Origin: CAVWXT01 sp963759115
GTDB taxonomy: Bacteria; Planctomycetota; Planctomycetia; Pirellulales; Thermoguttaceae
DNA: 9,070 nt
Direction: 5' to 3'
Assembly: GCA_963759115.1 (NCBI GenBank)
Contig: CAVWXT010000019.1
Coordinates: 1-9,070, forward strand
Numbering within the stretch: position 1 is the stretch's first letter; the number at the start of each line of letters is the position of its first letter. Position numbers and translations under genes: made by a program. Of the stretch, positions 1-8,735 are shown piece after piece. The notes under the pieces were generated by a model, which saw only the letters and a program-made list of their open reading frames with translations, made no database searches and was not told the DNA's origin.

Positions 1-3
1 GCG

Positions 4-2181
<2,178 letters not shown>

Positions 2182-2193
2182 CACCGCTGACTT

Positions 2194-2199
2194 CTCCTC
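2194..2199 (-). promoter_or_regulatory. Ribosome binding site of tex
   Basis: The minus strand reads GAGGAG here, 12 bases before the ATG at 2181. It supports that ATG over in-frame codons further upstream, which would run into the low-complexity purine/pyrimidine tract. Confidence 0.55.
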
Positions 2200-2230
2200 T
2201 TGCGACGCCGGCCGGTCCGTGATTCGGACA

Positions 2231-2366
2231 AATAGAAAGGAAAAAGGGAAAAGAAGAGAGGGAAACGGGTAAAAGAGAAAAAAAAAAGAGAGGAAAGAAG
2301 AAGAGGATTTCATTCCGATTCTTGCCTTTCCCCTTTTCCCACCCTTTTCCCTTTTTCCTTTTCTTA
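2231..2366. repeat. Long purine/pyrimidine inverted repeat
   Basis: About 76 bases from 2231 to 2306 are almost all A and G on the plus strand (one C at 2266; T at 2233 and 2270). They are followed by about 50 bases of C and T (2321-2366). The outermost arms are exact inverted copies over 18 bases: 2236-2253 against 2344-2361. Pairing continues imperfectly inward, left arm to about 2275 against right arm from about 2325, with a 3-base bulge and scattered mismatches. The unpaired loop is roughly 50 bases. It fills the gap between the glycosidase stop (2376) and the tex start (2181). Because it is symmetric, a transcript of either strand could fold it. It could be an extragenic palindromic or MITE-like repeat, a terminator or processing hairpin of the upstream gene, or a triplex-prone tract. 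I see no transposase, target duplication or simple G+C stem with T-run. Confidence 0.7.
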
Positions 2367-2375
2367 TACTTGCTA

Positions 2376-4523
2376 TTACTCCCCAGGTTCGACGCGGAGG
2401 ATCGCCGCCGTTTGCGCCGGCACTTCCCAGCGCACGGTCTTCCCGAAGGCGCCTCGCACGGCCCGGTCCGATGGCGGATACTCCTGGGCGACGCGGAAGT
2501 TCCCTTTCGCCTTTCAGCCCGATGCTCTCCTCCGTCAGGGCGAATTCGCCCGCTGCAACGGAGTCTTGCCCGAATTGAACAGGAAGACCAGCCCCCGATC
2601 GCCGACGATGTGGGCCGAGCCGTCGACCTTGCCCGGCGCGGGCCAGTCGGGCAGGTCCTTGCGGACCTTGAGGTACTCGACGTTCTTCCGCCCCCAATCG
2701 AGCCACTTGCGGATCTCGGCCTTGTCCTTGTCGGGGATGCCGGTCTTGGTGGGCAGGTAGTAGAGCTGGTTGGGCGAGCTGGAAAGCGCGCTGAGCATGA
2801 TGTAGTCGATGTTCTCGCTCGGCCAGTTGCGCGGCTGTGCCGGGACCGCCCGCCCTGCTGGGGAACAACAGCGGCTGGTCGAGGTAGTGCGGGAAGAAAT
2901 CGCGATGCACCCGGACCCGCGACCAGGTGCGGATCTGATCGCCCGCGGCCAGGTTCTTCCCCGTGCCCGATTCGAGCAGGGTGAAACAGACGTCGACGTT
3001 CCTCAGCGACCAGACGCCCAGGTCCATCGGCGGCCGGCACATGAAGATGTAGGTGTCGGGATAGCTGCTGGCGCACGCTGGCGGTCAGTTGCGCCAGGGC
3101 CCGCTGGCAGGCGTAGTTGGAGTCGCCCGGCAGGTGGTCGTGCTTGTCCGACTGGCAGTCGACGGGGACGACGGTCGTGTACCAGCCGCCGCCGCCGAAG
3201 AAGTCGCCGTCCATGGCCCACGACTTGTAGTAGCCCGGTGGCCATGCCCTCCAGGTTGATCCGCGCGAGCCAGTCGAAGAACGGCCGATTGGCAAGGCAG
3301 TTGCCTCTCGCGCTAGCATGCCACTGGCGTCTGCGCACTCCGGGCGTTCTGGCAGACTGGCCCCGGCGTCCATGAGCCACTCCGGCTTGTCGGCGCGAAA
3401 CGGCCTGCCCTGTCCCGACCAGGCATGGGTGTTGTTCATCGAGGACCACATCACGACCTTGACGCCGACCTTCCGGGCGTGCTCGAGGAACTTGCGGACC
3501 AGCGGGCCGGGCTCGTACTTGTCGTCCGCCCCCAGGGCGTTCATCTTCTGCCGTCTCTCCGCCCCAGGGATGGCTGTCGGAGACCCAGTCGATGCCGCAC
3601 TCGGCCAGGAAATCGAGCGATTTCATGTCTCCCTCGACCGACTGCTCCGTGTAGGTGCCCTGCTCCATCTCCGAGTGCCAGCCGCAGGCCATGGGCACCA
3701 ACCCGAACCGCGGCGGGCCGAGGATGGCCGAGGTCATGGCCACCATGGCGTCCGACTCGGACTGCAAGGGAAGGTCCTCCGCTTTCTCGGCCTGACCGGC
3801 GCCGCGGCGTGACCGGGCTGACGGAAGGGCATGCCCTTCTTCTCCTCGTCGCCGGGACCGCGCCGGTAGACCCCGAAATAGACCGGCTCGCAGACCAGTT
3901 TCTCGCCCGCGGCGACCTTCAGGCTCGGCGCGTAGCCCAGCGTGACCTGCCGGCCGTCGAGCGACGAGGCGTCGAAGGGCACCTCCACCCCGGTGAAGAA
4001 GCCGCCCTTGGGCCGTGCGGCCAAAGAAGGTGCAGGTCGGCTCCTCGCCCGGCTTGCGCCCGAACTTCGGATAGCGATAAGGAACGATCCGCAGATCGGC
4101 CGCCGGAGAACGTCGGCTGGCTCAGGATGACCTTCTTCAATCCGTAGTTGCGATTGCGAAGTCAGAGTGAGCTGCTTTTCCGCGAAATGGCGGTCTGCCG
4201 CGAGCGTGTAGGTTACGTCGATCGGTCATCTCGCCGCCTTGGTACCGGGCCTTCAACGCTTCCCCTTGCTGCTTCAGCGAGGTCAGCTTCACCTGCGGGA
4301 AATCCAGCCGGAAATCGACCGCCTCCACGGAGAACCTGTCCCCACCGACCTGGTAGGTCTCCCCGGTCAGCTTGTTCTGGATCGCCGCCAGAGTCCCCGT
4401 GTTCCGATCGAAGCTCAACCCCAGGCGGCCGTTCTCCAACAGGAGAGCCCCCCCGGCCTCCGCCTGCGACAGAACAAGCAAACAGGCAAAGGAAACGACG
4501 ACCCACGTCAGGTATTTGCTCAT
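2376..4523 (-). CDS. Secreted clan GH-D (GH36/GH27-like) glycoside hydrolase, putative alpha-galactosidase (about 12 frame breaks)
   Basis: Probable extracytoplasmic glycosidase of about 716 residues. The ATG at 4523 has a strong Shine-Dalgarno sequence and opens a signal peptide (MSKYLTW, hydrophobic core to about residue 20, then QAEAGG). Residues of about 25-260 look like the N-terminal beta-sandwich (NGRLGLSFDRNTGTLAAIQN, TFSGGDLRIVPYRYPKFG). The barrel follows, with GLVPMACGWHSEMEQGTY, CGIDWVSDSHPWGG, VKVVMWSSMNNTH, then GYYKSWAMDGDFFGGGGW near residue 433, whose aspartates sit where this clan carries its nucleophile (inference). CRPPMDLGVWSLRNVDVCFT near 494 resembles the GH36 acid/base region. 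The tail ends TVRWEVPAQTAAILRVEPGE and TAA. One-base breaks lie near 4223, 4157, 4100, 4015, 3800, 3562, 3301, 3236, 3066, 2830, 2557 and 2506. The clan is fairly secure; family and substrate are not. A recently decayed pseudogene is the alternative. Confidence 0.7.
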
Positions 4524-4782
4524 GGCTTTCCTCCTCGTGTGAACTCGGCGTTGTCTGCGCCCGGCCACGGCTGTTCTCCTCTCGGCACGAGGACGACCGT
4601 AGTCTGTGACGACAGCCTCCTTTATACTGGACGGGACGCGTGGGGAAAACTTTCGGCCGTCGATTCCCAAGAGCGTCGGCGTATCCGGTGAGAATCGCCC
4701 GATTCAACCTAGGGAACGGCGTTTTCGGTCGACCTGCCTCGGTTCGCCGTGCGGTGTTTCCAGATCGAATGAGTACCTCGCG
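4524..4782. other. Divergent intergenic region, possible promoters
   Basis: These 259 bases separate the minus-strand glycosidase from the plus-strand RluA gene, and I see no convincing gene in them. A TATA core at 4621-4628 could serve as a -10 in either direction: TATAAA on the minus strand (4626-4621) and TATACT on the plus strand (4623-4628). Neither has a good -35 element. The minus strand also carries AAGGAGG at 4622-4616, but no start codon follows at a useful distance. ACGGCG near 4714 and CGCCGT near 4746 could pair, but with a long loop. Confidence 0.3.
4528..4537 (-). promoter_or_regulatory. Ribosome binding site of the GH36-like gene
   Basis: The minus strand reads CGAGGAGGAA, 4 bases before the ATG at 4523. 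This decides the start: the open frame extends upstream to an ATG at 4670, but only the 4523 start combines a Shine-Dalgarno sequence with an immediate signal peptide. Confidence 0.7.
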
Positions 4783-5480
4783 ATGCAGGGTAAACGCTCC
4801 CGTCCAGGTCTCCTGCCGCACGGCCTCGTGATACTCCACGAGGACCGAGACATCCTTGTGGTGGACAAGCCAGCGGGACTCTTGACCATCGGCACCGAGA
4901 GGGACAAGTCACACACCGCCTACTTCATCCTGACGGATTACGTCCGCAAGGGCTGCGCCCGCTCCCGAAACCGCGTGTTCATCGTGCACCGGCTGGACCG
5001 GGAGACTTCCGGGGTCCTCGTCTTCGCCAAGAGCGAAGAGGCGAAGCTCCGTTTGCAGGGCGCAGTGGAGCGAGACGGAGAAGAAGTATCTTGCCGTCGT
5101 TCACGGCCAGTGCCAGAAGAGCGCAGGAGACCATTACGACCTACCTTGCGGAGAACAAAGCGCACGTCATGTACTCTACGTCCGACCCTGCCAAGGGAAA
5201 GCTGTCCCGTACGGCCTATCAGAGTGCTCAAACAGACGAAGGAATTTGCCTTGCTGGAAGTGGACTTGCTGACGGGCAGGAAGAACCAGATCCGGGTGCA
5301 TCTCGCCGGTATCGGACATCCCATCGTGGGCGACAGGAAGTATGGCAGCGCGAAGGAGTCCCACGCCGGTCTCGCACTTCACGCCAGGTCGATCTCCTTC
5401 AGGCACCCCTTCAGCGGCCAGCGGCTGACTTTTGCCGCGAAAGTGCCCGGGTATTTCCACAAGCTGGTTGGCAGCGTCGC
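4783..5480 (+). CDS. RluA-family pseudouridine synthase (3 frame breaks, no visible stop)
   Basis: Converts specific uridines in rRNA or tRNA to pseudouridine in the cytoplasm. The corrected product is about 230 residues, the size of the compact RluA enzymes without an S4 domain. Visible elements are VILHEDRDILVVDKPAGLLT, the catalytic segment FIVHRLDRETSGVLVFAKSE with its aspartate near residue 71, EKKYLAVVHG, and LLTGRKNQIRVHLAGIGHPI with GDRKYGS, then ALHARSISFRHPFSG and VPGYFHKLVG, where relatives usually end. Breaks lie near 5060, 5130 and 5220. The ATG at 4783 is chosen because the conserved region starts about 10 residues later; no clear Shine-Dalgarno sequence precedes it. After KLVG no frame has a stop before about 5560, so the frame runs on antisense to the neighbouring esterase gene to 5829. 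The end given is where family similarity stops. Which RNA position is modified cannot be told. Confidence 0.85.
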
Positions 5481-6587
5481 TCACCAGGACGGATGGCAAC
5501 TTCTGCGCCGCCAGCCACTCCAGCGACTTGGTCTGCCAGGCATCCCACATCGGGCCCTTGTAGCCGTTGAGCCCGTGGCCGCCGCTGGGCAGCTCCAGGT
5601 ATTCCGCCGCCACCTGGTGGGCCTTCAGGGCCTCGTACAGCATCCGGCTGTTGTCCGGCGCGACCAGCCGTGTCGTCCTTGGCGTGGGCCAGGAACATCG
5701 GCGGCGTCTCGGTCGGTCACTTGCTTCTCGTTGGAGAACAGCTCCACCATCTCCGGCTTGGGATCGCGGCCCAGCAGGTTCGCCTTCGAGCCGCCGTGGG
5801 TCTTCTCGCCCATCGTGATCACCGGGTAGATCAGGATCACGAAATCCGGGCGGCAGCTCACGCGGTCGATCGGGTCGGCCGCCTGCGGATCGCCGCCGTC
5901 GAAGTGCGTGCCCGCCGTGGAGGCCAGGTGCCCGCCCGCCGAGAAGCCGATGATGCCGATGCGGCCCGGGTCGATGTTCCACTGCTTGGCGTTGAAGCGG
6001 ACCGTGCGGATGGCCCGCTGCGCATCCAGCAGCGGCACGAACGGCTCTGCCCTTGGGGAGCCGGTATTCCAGCACGATCCCCGCGATGCCGTGCCGGTTG
6101 AGCCACTGGGCGATGCCGTGCCCTTCCGGGCCGACCACCAGGCCCCCATATCCGCCGCCCGGGCAGATCACCATGGCCGCCCCGTTGGCCTTCTCGGGGG
6201 CCGGCCGATGAACGGTGATCGAGGCGTTGGCCGCCTCGAACTTCCCATCGCCCACAGGCGCCTGGCCGGGCCAAAGGGAGAGCTTTTCGGGGTTTGGCGG
6301 TGCCCGCGGCGACGACGGTCGACGGTCCGGCGTCTTGAAGCAAGGGCTTCAAGGCGGAAGCCCAAAAGTGCGTGATCGAGTCGCCGATCATCACGATCTC
6401 GGGGTTGACCTGGTCCTTGATTTTCAACACGGCCTCGTGGCGGGCGTACCAATCGTAACTGTCGTTCTCCAGTTTGGGCGCCGGCACGATTGCGGTGTTC
6501 GCGGGCGTTTCCGCCAGCGCGATGGGAAAGAATGTTCAGGATCAGTACTGCTGCGAGAGTCATCCCAGGCAGAATCCGACACCGCAT
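5481..6587 (-). CDS. Secreted alpha/beta hydrolase (esterase-like) fused to a remnant SGNH/GDSL domain
   Basis: Probable exported carbohydrate esterase. The ATG at 6587 begins MRCRILPGMTLAAVLILNIL, a signal-peptide-like core; a one-base correction near 6527 continues it to ALAETPANTAIVPAPKLEND. Then comes an SGNH block I with its serine (NPEIVMIGDSITHFW, near residue 67), followed at once by ASALKPLLQDAG, which resembles the last helix of the same domain, so the middle is missing. From WPGQAPVGDGKFEAANASI onward an alpha/beta hydrolase of the BD-FAE/COG0657 kind is complete: oxyanion motif ICPGGGYGGL (about 142), nucleophile elbow GIIGFSAGGHLAS (about 214), acid region AHAKDDTAVAPDNS (about 302) and histidine SGGHGLNGYKG (about 337). 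Further breaks lie near 6287, 6050, 5715 and 5670. The end is uncertain: a TGA at 5483-5481 comes into frame only after one more correction. Family assignment is secure; an acetyl-xylan or related ester substrate is a guess. Confidence 0.8.
6334..6353. repeat. Perfect 8-base-pair hairpin at the SGNH remnant junction
   Basis: CTTGAAGC (6334-6341) and GCTTCAAG (6346-6353) are exact inverted copies around a 4-base loop; the next three outer positions also pair (one G-T wobble). It lies inside the esterase gene, about 30 bases downstream of the codons where the SGNH domain appears to have lost its centre. No T-run follows on either strand, so it is not a terminator. It may simply reflect coding constraint. 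Confidence 0.5.
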
Positions 6588-6640
6588 GACGAATAGAATG
6601 AGACACGTCTATGCTCCGAATCCCTGGTGAATCGAGATGC

Positions 6641-6657
6641 CGGGGCAGTCCGCCCCG
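6641..6657. other. Small G+C stem-loop in the leader of the esterase gene
   Basis: CGGGGC (6641-6646) and GCCCCG (6652-6657) form a 6-base-pair stem with a 5-base loop. It lies between the candidate promoter at 6683-6710 and the ATG at 6587. No T-run follows on the minus strand, so a standard terminator is unlikely. Confidence 0.35.
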
Positions 6658-6682
6658 TTACTTTGGGCACTGGAACGAGTCT

Positions 6683-6710
6683 ATTATCTTCCGAACCGAG
6701 GGGAATACAA
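6683..6710 (-). promoter_or_regulatory. Candidate promoter of the SGNH/alpha-beta hydrolase gene
   Basis: On the minus strand TTGTAT (6710-6705) and GATAAT (6688-6683) are 16 bases apart and resemble -35 and -10 elements (4 of 6 and 5 of 6 to the sigma-70 consensus). The -10 lies about 96 bases before the ATG at 6587. Planctomycete promoters are poorly characterised, so this is only a candidate. Confidence 0.3.
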
Positions 6711-6726
6711 CCACTGCCTGACGCCA

Positions 6727-6951
6727 TCACGACGCCACATGCCGCGCGAAGCCCGGTAGTCCGCGGCGCTGTGGCGAAGACCGCTTCCGTTGCGAAATAG
6801 AACTGCGACCGGGCCGGGCGTACCCGCGCGTTTCGGGTGGCTGGCCGAACAACTCCAGAAGCTCGACTTCCGCCAGGCCGTGCCGCGGCCCATAGCCCCC
6901 GTTTCTTCCCACTGCGGGGATTAACGATAACGAGAAGCGTTTCTTGGTCAT
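6727..6951 (-). CDS. Small unidentified ORF translationally coupled to the amidohydrolase
   Basis: The ATG (6951-6949) overlaps the amidohydrolase TGA (6950-6948) in an ATGA arrangement, with GAGGAGAGA just upstream inside that gene, which is typical of coupled translation. As written the frame encodes 74 residues beginning MTKKRFSLSLIPAVGRNGG and then GLAEVELLELFGQPPETRG. After about codon 45 it turns arginine- and serine-rich, while another frame reads RSQFYFATEAVFATAP and GLRAACGVVM, which looks more protein-like and suggests another indel near 6810. A competing reading, shifted one base after MTKK, gives LLVIVNPRSGKKRGL, similar to the first motif of diacylglycerol kinase-type lipid kinases. 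However, only about 120 codons fit before the next gene, far too few for that family. I do not recognise the product. A TAATAG at 6686-6681 is another possible end. Confidence 0.4.
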   Translation of the reverse strand: MTKKRFSLSLIPAVGRNGGYGPRHGLAEVELLELFGQPPETRGYARPGRSSISQRKRSSPQRRGLPGFARHVAS

Positions 6952-8023
6952 GATCGTCTCTCCTCGCCGCAGACCAAGCGATACGCCCTTTCCGCACTTG
7001 CCCGACCGATGCCAAGGGCTTCTTTGAGAGCGAAATCCTGCTCGATAGGTTCTTGATGGCCTGCAATCGGGCCGCTTTGAGCAACCCCAGCGTGGCGACG
7101 AAGGCGAGTGGCGTGGGCGGAAACGGAAAATCGCTGCCATGCAATAGGCGGTCCTTGGCCTCGCCATCGGCCAGCAACCGGGACATATCCCGCACCCGTC
7201 CGGCGCTTCCGAGGACGGACGTGTCGCCCCAGAGGTTTTGTACTTACGGATCATCGCCAAGAAATCGGGGAGCATGTCCACGGGGTCGGTCGGCCAGCCC
7301 GTCCCACAATGACACGCGACCACGGTGCATCCCTCCTCCAGCGCCAAGGCGAGCTTCCGAGGGTTCGCCAATGGCAGCATTAATGATCGGTGCGCTGTGC
7401 TCGTGACCCGTGTGGACCATCACGACCATCTTCAAGTCCGCACAGCGGCGGAAGAACGGGACGTATCGCTTCTCGGAAAGATCGACGCCCTGGATCGGAG
7501 GGTGGATCTTCAGTACCTTGGCCCCCTTCGTCGCACAGCGGTCGAGTTCCGCGATGGCGTCGGCACGCTGGGGGTTGATGGAAACGCAGGGTATCATCCG
7601 CTCCGGATAACAAGCCACCACCTGAAACAGATAGTCATTCGGGATGTAGAAGGGAGTCTTGCCCCAGTCGGCCTTGCCATCGTGGTCGTAGACTGCATCC
7701 TGGGCAAGGATCACGGCCTTGTCCAGACCCGACTTCTCGACTTGCTCAGCCAAGGCAAGGACGTATCCCTCATCGAGGGTCTTGGCCGGCTCTCGGAGCC
7801 GCAGCTTTCCGGCCAGAAACTTGAAATGCAGCGATTCGGAGGTTGCCTTGGAAAGGCGACAGCCTGAGCCGCTGTCGCCGGTGCCGAACAAGTGGACGTG
7901 GATGTCCAGGGTTCTTTCGGCTTTGGATGAACTTGTCCTGAGACGGTCCCAGGTTGGGTCGCTGCCCAGGACGCCGCAATCGCACCTGCAAGGAAACGCC
8001 GACGATTGAGATTCGCAGTCCAT
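6948..8023 (-). CDS. Tat-exported metal-dependent amidohydrolase (PF04909-type TIM barrel)
   Basis: Predicted metal-dependent hydrolase of the amidohydrolase_2/ACMSD-like group, about 358 residues. Start ATG 8023-8021 follows GGGAGG. Dropping one base right after it gives MTANLNRRRFLAGAIAASWA, a twin-arginine signal, so export across the inner membrane is likely. Metal and active-site motifs appear in the expected order: LDIHVHLFG (about residue 42), KVLKIHPP (about 172), VVMVHTGHEHS (about 205), VVACHCGTG (about 238) and LLHGSDFPFP (about 297). It ends QDFALKEALGIGRASAERAY with TGA at 6950-6948. Breaks lie at the start and near 7925, 7360, 7238 and 7045. It follows tetR by 60 bases on the same strand, with an operator-like inverted repeat in the gap, and overlaps the next ORF by four bases. 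The substrate cannot be told; relatives include decarboxylases and lactone hydrolases. Confidence 0.85.
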
Positions 8024-8028
8024 ACGAA

Positions 8029-8034
8029 CCTCCC
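8029..8034 (-). promoter_or_regulatory. Ribosome binding site of the amidohydrolase
   Basis: The minus strand reads GGGAGG, 5 bases before the ATG at 8023. It selects this ATG over the upstream in-frame ATG codons (for example the one at 8077), and the choice agrees with the twin-arginine signal that begins here after a one-base correction. Confidence 0.7.
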
Positions 8035-8041
8035 GTTGTAA

Positions 8042-8059
8042 TGTAAGCATACACTTACA
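8042..8059. promoter_or_regulatory. Operator-like inverted repeat before the amidohydrolase
   Basis: TGTAAG (8042-8047) and CTTACA (8054-8059) are exact inverted arms around a 6-base centre. The site lies in the 60-base gap between the tetR stop and the amidohydrolase start, just before the Shine-Dalgarno sequence. On the minus strand the core TAAGTGTATGCTTA (8057-8044) matches 12 of 14 bases of the core in front of tetR (8692-8705). A TetR-type dimer site is the natural reading; I found no strong -35/-10 pair next to it. Confidence 0.55.
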
Positions 8060-8083
8060 CAAACAACAAAAAAACAACTCCCG

Positions 8084-8670
8084 TCAGTCCCCCTTGACCA
8101 GATGATTCGCCGCCAAAGCAAACATCTCCTCTCGTTGCCGGGGCCGTAGCAAGTCGAGTTCTCTAATGATGTTGGAAACGGTCGCTAGGCCGATCATGGC
8201 CCATGCGGTCGCGTCGGCAGAAAGCCCCGATGACTTCTTTTCCCCCTCCCGGCTGGCGTCGATCAGTTTCCGGATGCGCTCATGGAACTGGCGGTACATC
8301 CCCTTGATCGCCTCCCGGATCTCCGGATCGTCGGCCTCGACCAGTGCGGTGAACACAACTCGGTAGAAACCAAATTCGCCCTGATGCTTGGCCTCATACC
8401 CGACCAGCGTTTCGGCGGCTTGGCCCGGCGTCGGTCGCTTCGCCAGGATTCTGCGCCACCTTTCGGCGCGACTCTGGAAGATGTCGTCAATGGCCGCAAG
8501 GAACATGGCCTTCTTGTCGCGCCACAAGCGATAGAGGATGTTCTCCCGCACCCGACACCGCTTGGCCAACTCCGCCGTGGTCGTCCGGTGGTACCCAAGT
8601 CTCTGAACACTTGGCAGACGATGGGCAACAGCCGTTTGCGTTGTTCGTCGATCTGGCTGGGGCGAGGCAT
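8084..8670 (-). CDS. TetR/AcrR-family transcriptional regulator (one frame break)
   Basis: One-component DNA-binding repressor or activator, about 195 residues. The N-terminal helix-turn-helix is clear after one correction near 8592: MPRPSQIDEQRKRLLPIV, VFRDLGYHRTTTAELAKRC, then RVRENILYRLWRDKKAMF. This is the TetR_N pattern with the recognition helix near residues 40-46. The C-terminal two thirds is a helical ligand-binding and dimer domain (FGFYRVVFTALVEADDPEIR, DATAWAMIGLATVSNII) that ends AANHLVKGD and TGA. The ATG at 8668-8670 is chosen for the complete helix-turn-helix; the Shine-Dalgarno sequence is weak (AGGA about 14 bases upstream). It is first in line with the amidohydrolase on the same strand and has a consensus -35, a palindromic -10 region and an operator-like repeat just upstream, so autoregulation is likely. 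The ligand cannot be predicted. Confidence 0.9.
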
Positions 8671-8691
8671 GGCGAGGACGGTCCTATAAAG

Positions 8692-8705
8692 TAAGTGACT
8701 GCTTA
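8692..8705. promoter_or_regulatory. Putative TetR operator in front of tetR
   Basis: TAAGTGACTGCTTA has inverted arms TAAG and CTTA around six bases and is nearly identical (12 of 14) to the core in front of the amidohydrolase. It lies between the predicted -10 and the ATG at 8670, over the likely transcription start, where a bound dimer would block initiation. Confidence 0.55.
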
Positions 8706-8735
8706 ATATATTAAGACTTTCGGAAGCCCTGTCAA
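8702..8735 (-). promoter_or_regulatory. tetR promoter with palindromic -10 region
   Basis: On the minus strand a perfect -35 TTGACA (8735-8730) faces a perfect 14-base palindrome CTTAATATATTAAG (8715-8702). The palindrome contains two possible -10 hexamers: TAATAT (8713-8708, spacing 16) or TATATT (8710-8705, spacing 19). The palindrome shares its last four bases with the operator-like repeat at 8692-8705, so repressor and polymerase would compete. The A+T-rich composition stands out from the surrounding GC-rich DNA. Confidence 0.6.

Noticed and set aside
2322..2984. A 220-codon plus-strand frame beginning with a hydrophobic, Phe/Pro/Leu-rich peptide that could pass for a membrane or signal segment
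   Set aside because: The hydrophobic start is the translation of the C/T-rich arm of the inverted repeat, and the rest is antisense to the glycosidase, whose minus-strand motifs are clear.
6560..6951. A complete diacylglycerol/sphingosine kinase gene suggested by IVNPRSGKK
   Set aside because: Only about 120 codons are available before the esterase start, the glycine-rich GGDGT motif is absent, and the motif needs a frame shift right after the ATG.
8060..8083. T-run on the minus strand (8074-8068) as a terminator after tetR
   Set aside because: No stable stem precedes it, and the next gene follows within 60 bases with its own ribosome binding site and an operator-like repeat, which fits an operon better.
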